The translations under genes were made by a program, and so were the position numbers. A DNA stretch of 59,512 nucleotides from Bacilli bacterium (GTDB taxonomy: Bacteria; Bacillota_I; Bacilli_A; RFN20; CAG-826). Under the pieces are notes generated by a model. That model saw only the letters and a program-made list of their open reading frames with translations. It had not been told where the DNA came from and searched no databases. Below are positions 25,155-35,400 of this stretch, piece after piece (position 1 is the first letter of the stretch; every line of letters starts with the position of its first letter). The stretch is from the NCBI GenBank assembly GCA_017626815.1, contig JAGAHY010000176.1, positions 1-59,512 of the forward strand. Direction: 5' to 3'.

Positions 25155-25824
25155 GTATCGTAAAGACAAAGCCCACCACGATTAGCCCTTGGGCCAATAG
25201 ATAAGTGGCCATGATATAGAAGTCGCGACGTTTGATGTTTTTCTTAAAAAGCGTATAGGCCAAGAAAATATCACTGATGATAAAGCACGCCGCCCCAAAC
25301 GCAGCCAATAAGCAGAAGTCGACATTACCCTGCGCGCAGGCGATAACGGCCCAAATGAAGTCCAAAACCAGAAACGCGAAATAAAACGTGCCGCCGAAAG
25401 CCAAATGCCTTTGGTGGATGATTTTCCGTCCAACTTGGTAAAACAGTAATGGGAACAACACGACATATAGACCCGTCGCCACATAAAAACCATAATGCAG
25501 TGGCCCACAAAGCATCATGAACATCACGATATACAAGATATGGTTAATCAGGAACGAAACCATACCCCCGACAAAAGGCCATACTTTGTGCTTCTTTAGC
25601 AGGCAGAAGTCGCCTAACATCCCAAAGAACACCCCAAGGTACACCAATGGGCTTTGGGGAATTGTGATGACGGCTGCGATGCCTAACGCTAATGTCGTAA
25701 AACACTTGGTGAGTTTCCTCCACTTCTCGTTTTCCAAATAGCAAAACACCAAATGGATAATGCTAAAAAGGAGGAATAGCCCAAAAAATATATAGGCGAC
25801 GACGGGGATAGCTTGGAAATTCAT
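25147..25824 (-). CDS. YhhN-family membrane protein (lysoplasmalogenase-like)
   Basis: 225 residues from the ATG at 25824; a GTG at 25830 would add two residues. Seven or eight hydrophobic helices with the YhhN/TMEM86 pattern (YLGVFFGMLGDFCLL, VSFLINHILYIVMF, DIFLAYTLF). TMEM86B cleaves the vinyl-ether bond of lysoplasmalogens; the activity of bacterial members is less certain. Divergent from the MFS gene with a 47-bp spacer, and convergent and overlapping with rdgB. Confidence 0.85.
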   Translation of the reverse strand: MNFQAIPVVAYIFFGLFLLFSIIHLVFCYLENEKWRKLTKCFTTLALGIAAVITIPQSPLVYLGVFFGMLGDFCLLKKHKVWPFVGGMVSFLINHILYIVMFMMLCGPLHYGFYVATGLYVVLFPLLFYQVGRKIIHQRHLAFGGTFYFAFLVLDFIWAVIACAQGNVDFCLLAAFGAACFIISDIFLAYTLFKKNIKRRDFYIMATYLLAQGLIVVGFVFTILK

Positions 25825-25871
25825 TTGCACAATTATTTAACCATCTTTTTGGCTAAGCGTATCATTAAATT

Positions 25872-27239
25872 ATGGAAAACAAGCGAAGAGAAAAACTTGG
25901 TGGACGTCGTTGGGCCGCCATTTTATTAATTGGGTTATTCGGGCAAATCGCCTGGGCCATTGAAAATAACTATATTAATTTATGGGTTTATTCCCAGTCC
26001 CACGATGCCAGCCACATCACATGGATGACTGCCGCCAGTAGCGTCGTCGCCACCTTGACGACATTCTTCATCGGCGCTTTGTCCGACAAATTGGGCAAGC
26101 GCAAGGTTTTCATCGCCGCTGGCTACATCATCTGGGGCGTCACGGTTTCTCTTTTCGGCGTCATGTCGTTATCCAACATGTCCCATATGGCTGGCGGTGA
26201 TCTCGCCAAAGGCATCTTGCTCGTCGGCATCATGAATGTCGTCGTCGACTGCTTGATGACGTTTTTTGGCTCCACCTCAAATGACGCCGCGTTTAACGCA
26301 TTTGTCACCGATCAAACCAATGAAAAGAATCGTCCCTTCGTGGAATCCGTCCTTTCGGTGATGCCATTGATTTCCTTAGCCATGATGTTGGGCGTAGGAA
26401 TGATTTTAGGCATCCCTGGCACTCAAGGGGATACGCCTAATGACGTTTGGGCCAATCAAGTCAGCCAAAGTTGGCTCATCTTCTTCCTAATCTTTGGCAT
26501 TCTCACCAGCGTCGTCGGCGTCATCGCGCTATTTCTCTTACCCAAAGACACTGTGGAGCCCTGCCGCGATGAGCATTATCTCAAGCACATGGTCAAGGGC
26601 TTCTTCCCCAAAACCATCAAAGAAAATCCATTATTCTATATAGCCTTATTAGCCTTTATGTTCTTTAACATCGGCGTCGATGCCTTTATGCCCTACATTA
26701 TGGTCTACATGCAGAATCTTCCTTTCATGGGCAATAACGGTCTGGACTTCATTTTAGCCTTGGGCATCATCTTTGGCGTCTCCGCGGTGATTGTCTTAAT
26801 CATCGGCATCTTCCTCAACCGTATCGGCAAGATACGTGTGCTCATCCCGGCCGTAGCCGTGATGTTCCTTGGGGCATTAGGCTTATTCCTGGTTGGCGAT
26901 TCTTTTGCCTTTGATGTCGTCGCGGGTATTTTCTTAATCAGCGGTTACCTCGTCGGCACCGCCGCCTTAGGCGCGGAGATCCGCGACCGCACGCCCGAAA
27001 CCGACGTCGGGGCCTTTCAATCGACGCGTATGGTATTCGCGGTCATGCTCCCCATGATTATCGGTTCCAACGTTTCGCTTGCCGCCTTCCAGACAAAAGA
27101 AGTCTTCGACCCCTCCACCGGGTCTACGGCAAAAGCGCCGGACCATTTCATGTTTGTCGTCGTTATGGTCGCCTGCGTCTTAACGCTTGCGCCAGTCATC
27201 TGGCTCATCATCAAGGGCAAAAAGAAAAATCCCCAATAA
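25872..27239 (+). CDS. MFS transporter
   Basis: 455 residues, about 12 transmembrane helices. IGALSDKLGKRKVFIAAGY carries the loop 2-3 motif A of the major facilitator superfamily. The start GLFGQIAWAIENNYINLWVY resembles a group of uncharacterised Firmicute MFS proteins near the sugar-cation (GPH/SLC45-like) symporters. Substrate unknown. TATCAT lies 6 nt before the ATG and no ribosome site is seen. Confidence 0.88.
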   Translation: MENKRREKLGGRRWAAILLIGLFGQIAWAIENNYINLWVYSQSHDASHITWMTAASSVVATLTTFFIGALSDKLGKRKVFIAAGYIIWGVTVSLFGVMSLSNMSHMAGGDLAKGILLVGIMNVVVDCLMTFFGSTSNDAAFNAFVTDQTNEKNRPFVESVLSVMPLISLAMMLGVGMILGIPGTQGDTPNDVWANQVSQSWLIFFLIFGILTSVVGVIALFLLPKDTVEPCRDEHYLKHMVKGFFPKTIKENPLFYIALLAFMFFNIGVDAFMPYIMVYMQNLPFMGNNGLDFILALGIIFGVSAVIVLIIGIFLNRIGKIRVLIPAVAVMFLGALGLFLVGDSFAFDVVAGIFLISGYLVGTAALGAEIRDRTPETDVGAFQSTRMVFAVMLPMIIGSNVSLAAFQTKEVFDPSTGSTAKAPDHFMFVVVMVACVLTLAPVIWLIIKGKKKNPQ

Positions 27240-27270
27240 TCCAATTTTCATCGCAGATTACGGGGATTTT
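27226..27270. terminator. Bidirectional terminator between the MFS and lipoprotein genes
   Basis: AAAATCCCC (27226-27234) pairs with GGGGATTTT (27262-27270), extended by TAATC/GATTA. It starts inside the last MFS codons and serves both convergent genes. Confidence 0.75.
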
Positions 27271-27275
27271 GAGAT

Positions 27276-29159
27276 TTACGCTTTATAGTTGACGGTGAAT
27301 CCGGAATTCCAATTCGGGTCAAAATCACGCGCCGCAACTTCCGCGGCAGTCAAATCGATGTAGATACTCACATCCGTAAGAGCCACGCAATTAGAGAACT
27401 GGTCCGTCGCGACTTTCGTTAGTGACGAAGGTAATTTTACGGAAGTCAATTTCGTCAAGTTCTTGAAGGTATAGGCGTTCAGCGTAGTTACTTTTGTGTT
27501 TTGCAAATCCACGGATTCGATATTGTTTGCACGCGAGAATTCCCCATGAGCGAGATAGGTGACCATCGAAGAGAGTTTCACCGAACGGATCCGTGAAGAA
27601 GTCTCGGAAGGGCCAAAGCTACGCACGCCGATGTAAGGGAAGCCAGAAGGCAAGACCATCGTGGTCACTTCGGCATCGTCATAGTCGATGGGGTCGGTCC
27701 CAGCAACAGTAATTTCTTTCAACAAATAGCCATGCAAACCAACATCGAGTTCCAAAGTGCTGAGGCCACTGGTGCTCGTGATGGTTCTCGGAAGCATCAC
27801 CGGATAGAGGTCCAAGGTTCCCGAAGAGGTTAAGGCAACTTCAGTAATATCGTAAGTTGGATAGTCAATGACGCCATTAACGAATTTCTCCGTCGACCAT
27901 AAGGATACGAATTTATGATTGGGTAAAGCATCCGTATTCAGTAAGTCGGGCGGAACGACGCCATCGCCGGCTTTGACATCTAACGTATAGGAATGGTCAT
28001 CGTCATTAGCGGGAACAAGGTCGAAATTGCTCACATCCGCATGGAAACGGACGGAGATAGTATCCACTTTCTTATATAAGATGGTGATGGAGCAGTCGTA
28101 CTGGACGCGAGAACGGTCGACTACATTACCTGCTTTCGGGGTGTCTTCGCCATATTTTTCAATGACGCCGTTCCGGCCTTGCCCGACAATGACATAGCCC
28201 GGTATCGCCAAAGCGGTTTCGTCTAACGCGCCGCCATAAACGACAGATTGCGAAGTCGGCAGGTTAAATGTCGCCGCATCCATATCGGTATACTTAAAGA
28301 TTTCTTTAGACGTTGGTTCGAAGCCATCATTTTCACGTAGTTGGTACGAAAGATTGACGGTGTAACTCTTTTTGGTTCCCTCGTCATAGGCGGCTTGGAA
28401 GACCGTTTCACCTTGAATCGCATAGTTCTCGACCAAGGTGGCGAAATCCTCGCCCTCGGAATAAGGGATAAAATCCGTCTTGCCTTTTTGATCCTCAAGA
28501 ACATCGCCATCAAGGTCAACGACTTTGCCATCGTCATCATAAACGAAGACGTCCCAACCCGCTTTCTCGTAGGTCAGATAATAAGGGTCGCGCTCCCCTG
28601 TTTCATCATGGACGGGGAAATCTTCCAATAAGGTTTTCAGCGCATCCACTTCCCCCACTTTGGTTTCGTAAAGCAACGTGTCGGAATATTCTCCATATAA
28701 GCCACCAAAAGCATCTTTGACGCTGACGGAAAAGGAACGCTTTTCTAAGGTATAGGTGCAAAATAAGTCGCAGTCTGCAGTGATATTCGTGATATCGATG
28801 ACTTCGTGTTCTTCGCCGGTATAGTTACCTTGGAAGGAATCGAAAATATATTCATACCCACGTTCCGGGGTGCGGAGGGAATGGCGGTAATCATAATGTT
28901 TGCCTTCCGATTGGTTGTAAGTCGCAATCGCGCCGACATTGGCTTTTCCGTTGGCGGAGGCATAGCAATAACCAATCAGTGTTGCTTTATTGGGATTGTA
29001 ATGGCCGAGGACTTCGAGGTCTTCTTCCATTCCTTCGTAGTCAGAATAAATATTGACCGTATAGTACAGCGTGCCTTTGGACAAAGAGCATCCGGCAAGG
29101 GTCATCAAGGCCAAAGCAGACATAGACAAAATAGGCAATTTTTTCTTCATGTGTATCAT
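27276..29159 (-). CDS. Surface lipoprotein with C-terminal leucine-rich repeats
   Basis: 627 residues. A signal peptide ends at the lipobox LMTLAGC (Cys24, or Cys21 if translation starts at Met4). The long middle is beta-rich with modules starting KSYTVNLSYQL and ISVRFHADV, similar in style to bacterial surface repeat domains. Residues ~470-610 form BspA/LRR_5-type repeats (IRSVKLSSMVTYLAHGEF, NLTKLTSVKLPSSLTKVA). Such lipoproteins bind host or matrix proteins in gut and oral bacteria; that role is inferred. AAAGGA precedes the first ATG closely. Dyad and direct-repeat sequences lie just upstream. Confidence 0.88.
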   Translation of the reverse strand: MIHMKKKLPILSMSALALMTLAGCSLSKGTLYYTVNIYSDYEGMEEDLEVLGHYNPNKATLIGYCYASANGKANVGAIATYNQSEGKHYDYRHSLRTPERGYEYIFDSFQGNYTGEEHEVIDITNITADCDLFCTYTLEKRSFSVSVKDAFGGLYGEYSDTLLYETKVGEVDALKTLLEDFPVHDETGERDPYYLTYEKAGWDVFVYDDDGKVVDLDGDVLEDQKGKTDFIPYSEGEDFATLVENYAIQGETVFQAAYDEGTKKSYTVNLSYQLRENDGFEPTSKEIFKYTDMDAATFNLPTSQSVVYGGALDETALAIPGYVIVGQGRNGVIEKYGEDTPKAGNVVDRSRVQYDCSITILYKKVDTISVRFHADVSNFDLVPANDDDHSYTLDVKAGDGVVPPDLLNTDALPNHKFVSLWSTEKFVNGVIDYPTYDITEVALTSSGTLDLYPVMLPRTITSTSGLSTLELDVGLHGYLLKEITVAGTDPIDYDDAEVTTMVLPSGFPYIGVRSFGPSETSSRIRSVKLSSMVTYLAHGEFSRANNIESVDLQNTKVTTLNAYTFKNLTKLTSVKLPSSLTKVATDQFSNCVALTDVSIYIDLTAAEVAARDFDPNWNSGFTVNYKA

Positions 29160-29183
29160 TATCCTTTACCAAAAGAGAAAAAG

Positions 29184-29218
29184 AAAGCGTAACTAAAGCG
29201 TAATAGAGTAAAACTCTA
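29184..29218. promoter_or_regulatory. Possible operator: 11-bp-spaced direct repeat plus dyad
   Basis: AAAGCGTAA occurs at 29184-29192 and again at 29195-29203, one helical turn apart. It is followed at once by the dyad TAGAGT-aaa-ACTCTA (29204-29218). The site lies between two divergent genes. Confidence 0.35.
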
Positions 29219-29273
29219 ATGTTGCCCATTGCCATCGAGAAGGGTATATTTATGCACGGCAGGTTTTTATATT

Positions 29274-29738
29274 ATGAATAATCGTAAAGTCAACATCGTA
29301 CTAGGACTCGTCGCCACCGTGGCCGCGATCGTCTCCATTCTCGTCTTATTCGCCACCGCTTTCGGCACTTCCGATTCCGCGGGACACGCCTCTACTTTGG
29401 GAAGCGGTTTCCAAGTCATGTTCGGACAATCCGGATTTGATGCGGTTCCTCTCCTCATCGTCGCCTTTGTGCTTCAATGCATTGGCGCGTTCTTCGCGCT
29501 TGTAGGTGCTATTTTGCCCGGCAAGCTCGGCGCTATCGGCTTAGGCGTCACCGCCATTTGCCTTGTCGCCGCCGGCATCATGTGGTTCCTCTCTCCGAGT
29601 CTATTCTCGGGCATTAACAAGCTTTCCGCTGAAGCGGAATCCGTCGTCATTGGCACTGGCGCGATTCTTGGCGCGACCTTCTCGCTCCTCGCCGCAGTCA
29701 TCTCCCTCTACGGCGCCTACCGCTCCTTCAAGGCCTAA
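29274..29738 (+). CDS. Small four-helix membrane protein
   Basis: 154 residues from the ATG at 29274 (MNNRKVNIVLGLVATVAAIV). Four hydrophobic segments (about 8-30, 50-75, 83-105 and 120-145), separated by short loops with few charges. No family recognised. The upstream open frame to 29229 is AT-rich and lacks a ribosome site. It is followed by a strong terminator. Confidence 0.75.
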   Translation: MNNRKVNIVLGLVATVAAIVSILVLFATAFGTSDSAGHASTLGSGFQVMFGQSGFDAVPLLIVAFVLQCIGAFFALVGAILPGKLGAIGLGVTAICLVAAGIMWFLSPSLFSGINKLSAEAESVVIGTGAILGATFSLLAAVISLYGAYRSFKA

Positions 29739-29760
29739 GCGTTACAGTATTACATCATTA

Positions 29761-29788
29761 ACCCTGAGCGCCGCGCTCAGGGTTTTTT
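29761..29788 (+). terminator. Strong rho-independent terminator
   Basis: Ten-bp stem ACCCTGAGCG/CGCTCAGGGT with a 3-nt loop and a T run, downstream of the small membrane protein gene. Confidence 0.9.
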
Positions 29789-29813
29789 AAAAGCCAGGCT
29801 TCGCACCTGGCTC
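29786..29813 (-). terminator. Terminator of the CarD gene
   Basis: On the minus strand AGCCAGG and CCTGGCT form a 7-bp stem followed by T residues, 17 bp after the CarD stop, back to back with the plus-strand terminator. Confidence 0.75.
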
Positions 29814-29830
29814 TATTCATTGTTATTTAA

Positions 29831-30322
29831 CTATTTGTTTTTGGCGTTCTCGCGAATGTAGTTGGGAACGTCCTCAACGGGCATATTTAACGCGAACCCT
29901 AGCTCACCATAGACGATGGGTTGGGCTCTTGCCAGAAATTGGGAATCCATCGAATTTAGATGGCCATCTCGGGCTTTACGCTGGAGGGCGCCTTCCATCA
30001 AGGCCGCCAAATCTTCAACCAAGCCAGAGCGAAGCGCGTTCTCATAAGCGATCTTGCGTTGCTTGGAGTCCGTCACATAGAGGTTCTCGCGGATGTTCGG
30101 CCAGTTATGTATGAGGTCGATAGCGAGTTCTTTGCTCAAGGGTTTACGAAGCGACGCCGGGTTATCTACAGGCACGCGAACGATATTGTTTTTATCATCG
30201 CCATGGAATGGGGCGAGCACATAGTACAATGCGCCGGAATCGTCACCGGAAAGGGGTTCTATTGACAGCACTTTGCAGACGCCGCAGTGGGTATGGAATA
30301 CATAGGTATCAATGTCGTACAT
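29831..30322 (-). CDS. CarD-family transcriptional regulator
   Basis: 163 residues, the size of CarD/CdnL proteins. The N-terminal Tudor-like RNA-polymerase-interacting domain (YVFHTHCGVCKVLSIE, ALYYVLAPF, NIVRVPVDN) precedes a helical C-terminal DNA-contacting domain. CarD binds the RNA polymerase beta subunit and stabilises open promoter complexes, mainly at rRNA-type promoters in mycobacteria. AAGGAGG lies 5 nt before the ATG. Single gene. Confidence 0.9.
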   Translation of the reverse strand: MYDIDTYVFHTHCGVCKVLSIEPLSGDDSGALYYVLAPFHGDDKNNIVRVPVDNPASLRKPLSKELAIDLIHNWPNIRENLYVTDSKQRKIAYENALRSGLVEDLAALMEGALQRKARDGHLNSMDSQFLARAQPIVYGELGFALNMPVEDVPNYIRENAKNK

Positions 30323-30404
30323 AAAGCCTCCTTCTTTATGATTGTGGCGATTTCTTCGTCTATATTTAGTTTAACCGAAAAATACATAAATCGCCAACAA
30401 AAAG

Positions 30405-30435
30405 AAAAAAGTGCCCTATGCATCGACACTTTTTT
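30405..30435. terminator. Terminator downstream of hypB
   Basis: AAAAAAGTG (30405-30413) pairs with CACTTTTTT (30427-30435). It ends hypB on the minus strand and lies upstream of CarD. Confidence 0.65.
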
Positions 30436-30481
30436 CGCGATATTTCTTTCGTTGGATAATTTGTCTAACTACCACTTCCGC

Positions 30482-31153
30482 TCACTTCATTTTTTGCTGT
30501 ACTTTGGTCAGCAAATAATCCGCTAAAGCATCGACGCCATGGTCCTTTTTCGCGCTTAACGGGAAGAAGGTGGCTTGGGGGTTTAAACGTAGAATTCGTT
30601 GCTTGGCTTTCTCCACGTCGAAGTCAAAGACGATGGTCGCGTCCATCTTGGTGAAAACAAAGATATTGCCACGGGTGAACATCAAAGGGTATTTTAGCGG
30701 CTTATCGTCGCCCTCAGGGACGGACAAAAGAACCATCGACATATCTGCGCCCGTATCAAATTCCGCGGGGCAGACGAGGTTACCGATATTTTCCAAGATC
30801 ACGAGGTCGAGGTCATCGGCGCCGATGCATTCAATGCCCTCGCTGGTCATTTTCGCATCAAGATGGCATTCGCCCGAAGTGTTGAGCTGAATCGTACGCA
30901 CGCCAGTCTCTCGTTCCACGGTAGAAGCGTCCACCACCGCATCCATATCGGCTTCGATGACGCCGATCCTAATCTTATCTTTAAGGCGGTTAATCAAATT
31001 GATCAATAAGGTGGTCTTGCCCGACCCTGGTGAAGACATGACATTAAGAAAGAAAACTTTTTTCTCTTTTAAGTCCGCGCGCAACTTCGCCGCACGGGAA
31101 TCGTTGTTTGCCAAGACAGACTGCTTGACTTTAATGACTCTTAATTCAGCCAT
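30482..31153 (-). CDS. hypB: Hydrogenase/urease nickel-incorporation GTPase HypB
   Basis: 223 residues from the ATG at 31153, with an AGGA site upstream; a longer frame to 31180 is not supported. The P-loop is VMSSPGSGKTTLL (Lys46); NTSGECHLDA holds the Cys96-His97 metal site of HypB GTPase domains; NIGNLVCPAEFD (Cys128) is conserved. The guanine-specificity motif reads TKMD instead of NKxD. HypB delivers nickel for [NiFe]-hydrogenase maturation, sometimes for urease. No N-terminal His-rich tail is present. No other hyp or hydrogenase gene is in the window. Confidence 0.92.
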   Translation of the reverse strand: MAELRVIKVKQSVLANNDSRAAKLRADLKEKKVFFLNVMSSPGSGKTTLLINLINRLKDKIRIGVIEADMDAVVDASTVERETGVRTIQLNTSGECHLDAKMTSEGIECIGADDLDLVILENIGNLVCPAEFDTGADMSMVLLSVPEGDDKPLKYPLMFTRGNIFVFTKMDATIVFDFDVEKAKQRILRLNPQATFFPLSAKKDHGVDALADYLLTKVQQKMK

Positions 31154-31479
31154 GGTGTAGTCCTTTCGAAAATAGCGCAACTCGATTTATTCTTATCGAC
31201 CTGGCTTTGCTTGGGATTATCTTACCACCCTAGCAACGATAACGGTATAAACACACGTTTCTTTATCCTGCCCATTAGGCCCCTTCCCCCGCAGAAATCA
31301 ATTCATTTCTCGCTCTCTCCATTTTGTAGAAAACCGACATTATGATCCGAAAAACCCATTATTTATCCACGAAATCGGTGATTCTACGATTTGGAGAACG
31401 GCAATCTTTGAACTAGATAGAGCTAAGTAGAGTGCGTGGCGCACGCACAAAGAGAATAATCCCCCCGGAGCCAGTAACG
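31154..31479. other. 326-bp intergenic region with regulatory motifs
   Basis: Divergent spacer between hypB and the exported-protein operon. It holds a TGTAGAAA element (31325-31332) and TTCTACGATTTGGAGAA (31382-31398), both repeated upstream of the second paralog at 37131. No gene or RNA structure was recognised in the rest. Confidence 0.6.
31382..31398 (+). promoter_or_regulatory. 17-bp shared motif, copy 1
   Basis: TTCTACGATTTGGAGAA is identical to 37054-37070. TTCTAC here and GTAGAA at 31326-31331 form an inverted pair. Confidence 0.55.
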
Positions 31480-32400
31480 ATGATTTCCCTGCAAGCACTC
31501 TTCTACCCCACCATCGTCGCCGCCGCCTTATTAGCGGGCGGGACGGCTGGCTTTGAAATCACCCAAATGCTCAAGCCCACCGCCGTCGAATATAGTGTCT
31601 CGGGAAATAGTTACTCCCCAGACATTGATGCCGCAATGAAGAAATACGAGGCGGCGTTAGCCAAAGGCACCCCTTGGGATAAGGCCCTGACGGTCGATGA
31701 GATGATTAACGTCGCTTATCGCCGGTTTGGGGAAGAGAAGCACACATGGTCTCGAGGCGTCGGCAGTTCCTTCGCCGCAGGGCTTGTCAATCAAGGCATC
31801 TTCTCCACTACGGTCCGCGACGAAGAACGGTTCTTCGAAGAATCTCTCTCCTATAGCGACTTTGTCAAAGTCTATGACCGCATGTTTCAAGAAGGCGAGA
31901 CCACCACAACCTACTTCGGGCAAGATGACAACTTCCCCGCCCATCCAAAAGTCGAATACACCAACGACGAATACAAAGAAAAAATGGGTCGTTATGTCTC
32001 TAACGCGCTGGTCTATCTCGTATCACCAAAAACAATGCTCACGGACGAAAGCCCCTCGGGTGAGGCGAAAACAGGAATCTACCCCACCGATGAAGGCTAC
32101 ACATTGGAAGCGGAACTATCCCCCATATATGGAACGATCAACTACAAGAAACAAATGCAGTTCATCTCCAGCCTCAAATATCAGCCGACCTTCGATTATT
32201 GCCACATCACCGTGTGGGTCGATAAGGATCTGAATTTGATCAAAGGGTGTTTCAAAGAGAAATACACCGCCGTCACTAGCGCGGGCGTAGGCTCAGCCGC
32301 CGTCGGAAGCCTAACCACCGCCTACTATCATGAGTCGCCACCCTTCCCCTTCCCTGAAGTCGGAAGTCAGCTACCCCCATACCCCTCATCCATCGAATAG
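31480..32400 (+). CDS. Exported protein of unknown function, first gene of the paralog operon
   Basis: 306 residues from the ATG at 31480, with GGAG 9 nt upstream; a GTG at 31432 is the alternative. Residues 6-24 are hydrophobic (signal peptide or anchor). The body is mixed (YRRFGEEKHTWSRGVGSSF, YDRMFQEG, FDYCHITVWVDKDLNLI) and ends in a Pro-rich tail (PPFPFPEVGSQLPPYP). No family recognised. It ends right before the 1290-residue gene, whose ribosome site overlaps its stop, so the two are co-translated and probably work together at the cell surface. Confidence 0.75.
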   Translation: MISLQALFYPTIVAAALLAGGTAGFEITQMLKPTAVEYSVSGNSYSPDIDAAMKKYEAALAKGTPWDKALTVDEMINVAYRRFGEEKHTWSRGVGSSFAAGLVNQGIFSTTVRDEERFFEESLSYSDFVKVYDRMFQEGETTTTYFGQDDNFPAHPKVEYTNDEYKEKMGRYVSNALVYLVSPKTMLTDESPSGEAKTGIYPTDEGYTLEAELSPIYGTINYKKQMQFISSLKYQPTFDYCHITVWVDKDLNLIKGCFKEKYTAVTSAGVGSAAVGSLTTAYYHESPPFPFPEVGSQLPPYPSSIE

Positions 32401-32411
32401 GAGAAATGATC

Positions 32412-35400
32412 ATGAAAAAGCTTAAAACTGTTGCAAAAGCCGCCTCAAAACTCACTGGTGGCAAGAAGAAAGTCGTCGCTTTAGGCCTATTCTTCGCCGT
32501 CTTTGCCGTCTCTGCCGGGAGCGCCTATGCCTTCGTCCCGCAGACCGTCATCAAAGAATATGAAAATCGCGGCGGAGAAGAAATTATCCAAGAACACACC
32601 ATGACCACCAAAGAGCGTTTCATTGCCAACATGGCCAATGGCGCTTCCGCGGGCATGAACATCACCGCCAACAAATTCCTTTTTGAATATGATGGCAAGA
32701 ACGGTCATACCAACACCATCGATGCCGCCGGTACCGAGATTAACCTCGCGTTATCCTCGCTGTCCTTGCACGGCATCAACCTTTCGTTAACCGCCCCGGT
32801 CACCTATAGCGACGCCACCAATCGTCCCCATCAACGCGGCGTCCACGCTTCGATGATCAACAGTAACCTCTACCTCAATCTATTCGACCAAGAGCAAGAA
32901 AATGACGCCAAGGTAATGAATAAGAACTGGGACCTTCGTTACCATGTCGACTTGAGTCCCTATGATCTCATAGACGAAAAAGGTGAACTCATTAAGGATG
33001 AACTCACCGGTGGTATTCTCCAGTACGAATATGGTCAATTAGACTGGCTCATCGAAGATGTCCTTCACATCCTCAGCGAAGGCGGCATCGAAGTCTCTCT
33101 TGAAGGTTGGCTGGATAGCATCATGAACAAAAAGGAAGCCCCCAAGGCCCAAGAGACTAACAACGACCAAGTTTCCGAGGAAACCACTACTTCCGGCGGC
33201 ATCTCCATGGATGACATCATGAATTCCATGGACGAAATCGTGGAGGTGAAAGAACAGCGTTATTTCATCTGGAATCTTCCTTTAGGCAGCAAGACCTTAA
33301 GTTTAGGCTTGCGTGGCGATGAAGACTATAATCTCGCCGGTGTCGATCTCCCCGCTAAATATGAGTACACTGTCGTTGAAAACGAGGAGGACGAAGAGAA
33401 GAAATACAACATCGTCGAAGCGACCTCTGACGCTTGGGAAATCCAAGAAGGCCTGCGCTTAAGCGTGTCCGCCGACGTCCAAGACTTCGCCCTCGCCCAC
33501 GACGAATGGAACAAGACCCTCGTCCCCAACAACGCGGATAGTTATCGTGAACTGGTGAATTCCAAGGCGCTCATCGAAAACGTGGCTTCCTATGTCGCCA
33601 ACCCGCAGTTCGGTCTCGATGTCAATCTTGACTTGGGCTACGAAACCGCGGCAAAAGCCGGTGATCGCACCCACGTAAAGAAGGACGCCAAAGCTGACTC
33701 TATGCGCATTGCCCTTTCCGCGGACGCCGACCTTGCTAATCGCAAATTTAATGCAGCAAAAGGCCAGATTTCCGTGCAAAAAGTGGACGAAAATAAGAAT
33801 ATCGCGGCGCGCCACGATATCAACGTCGCCTACTTCTACGATCACGATAAAGCCAATGGCGACGGCTATCTCGATATCAACAACAATCTGTTTAAAGCCC
33901 ATACGGATTGGGTCTATCTCGATGAATTCTTCGGCGATTTAACCTCTAGTTTCACAAGCGAAGCAGGCACCACCGAAGAAAAGAGTGAAAGCGAGAACAC
34001 TCTCAATCAGGTCAACAAAGTGATGAAGTCCTTAGGCATGTCCTTGGATTCCATCCTCGATTCCGAATTTATCACCGATGTCAAAAACGGCGTCTATGTT
34101 TCCGCCTTGGACTTTATCAAGAGTCTCCGCAACGAAGACAACAAAATCATCGTCGATTTGACTCTTGCTCCTATCGGCCTTAGCGGCGACATCTCCGTCA
34201 CTATCGACGGTACCTCCAAAGGTAGCCTCTTAGGCATCGATTTAAAGGATATCCAGTTTGCCTCCTTCACCTTAAACGGTAAGATCGGTACCCGTGACTA
34301 TGAAAAGATCAAGTGCCCGCTTCCCGAAACCCTCGAAGTCGGCGATAGCGAAGACAATTACGAAGACTACAGCGACTATGACTCGCTCAGTCACCTCAAA
34401 GGCATTGGCGAGCAAGTCACCGACATCGTCAACAACAAATCATTCACCGCGAAACTTGGCGTCACTCTTGGCAGCGAAGAGCAAAGCGACCTCCGCGTCG
34501 ACGGCGATCTCGCATTCGCTTTCGACGAGAAGCTAAAAGCAGGTAAGGTCGACGTACGCATGAACCAAACTCTCACGGATCTCATCGTCCCCAACCATCG
34601 CATTGCCATCGATATGACCGACGATTATAACGCGGTCGCCCTTGCGTACGAATCTTCTGCCAACGATGACTTGGATGCCCTCAGCGAAGAAACCTTAACC
34701 GCCAAACTAGGGTTCAATTCCTTCGTAAAAGAAGGCGAAAGCCTCCTTGACAAAGGTCTAGGCTTATTTAACGCCTTTGATGATCGCTTCAGCCGTTTGA
34801 CCGCTTCCTTGGCGAAGACCACCGGCACCTCTTTGCTTTCGAGAATCTCCAAAGGCGAATATAGCGCCCTCCTGGAAAAAACCGACATCATCTCCCGTGC
34901 GGATCTCCATGATGAAAACGGCAACACGGTCCTTGTGATTAGTGGCGCAGCCTTGGGCATGGAAAATGACATCAACGTCGCGGTCAATTATGACCCCAAT
35001 CTCATCAACGATGATAGCACCGTCGAAGAAGGTGGATTGAAGTCCATCGAAGTCGGCCTCAAGATTGGCGAAAAAGACCTCAAAGTCGCCATCAAGGACA
35101 TCGCTTCGATTGCTCTTAAAGACGAAACCGCCGTCCAAGAGAATGAACCTGTGGAATTGATTGAAGGCATCGAAAAGAATTTCCGCAACTTTGAATCCAC
35201 CAAAGACTTCAAGGACATCGGCTTTGTCGCTGACCTCGCCGATTATCTCGTCGGCACCTTGACCTTAGGCACCACCGCTGCTCAAGACGAGAATGGCAAT
35301 TACACCGTCTCCGGTATCTCCTATTACGGCATTGAAGGAAAACTCGGCGTGTCCATCGGCGCCCACGACATTAACCTCAGCTTATTTGATGCCTATGCTT

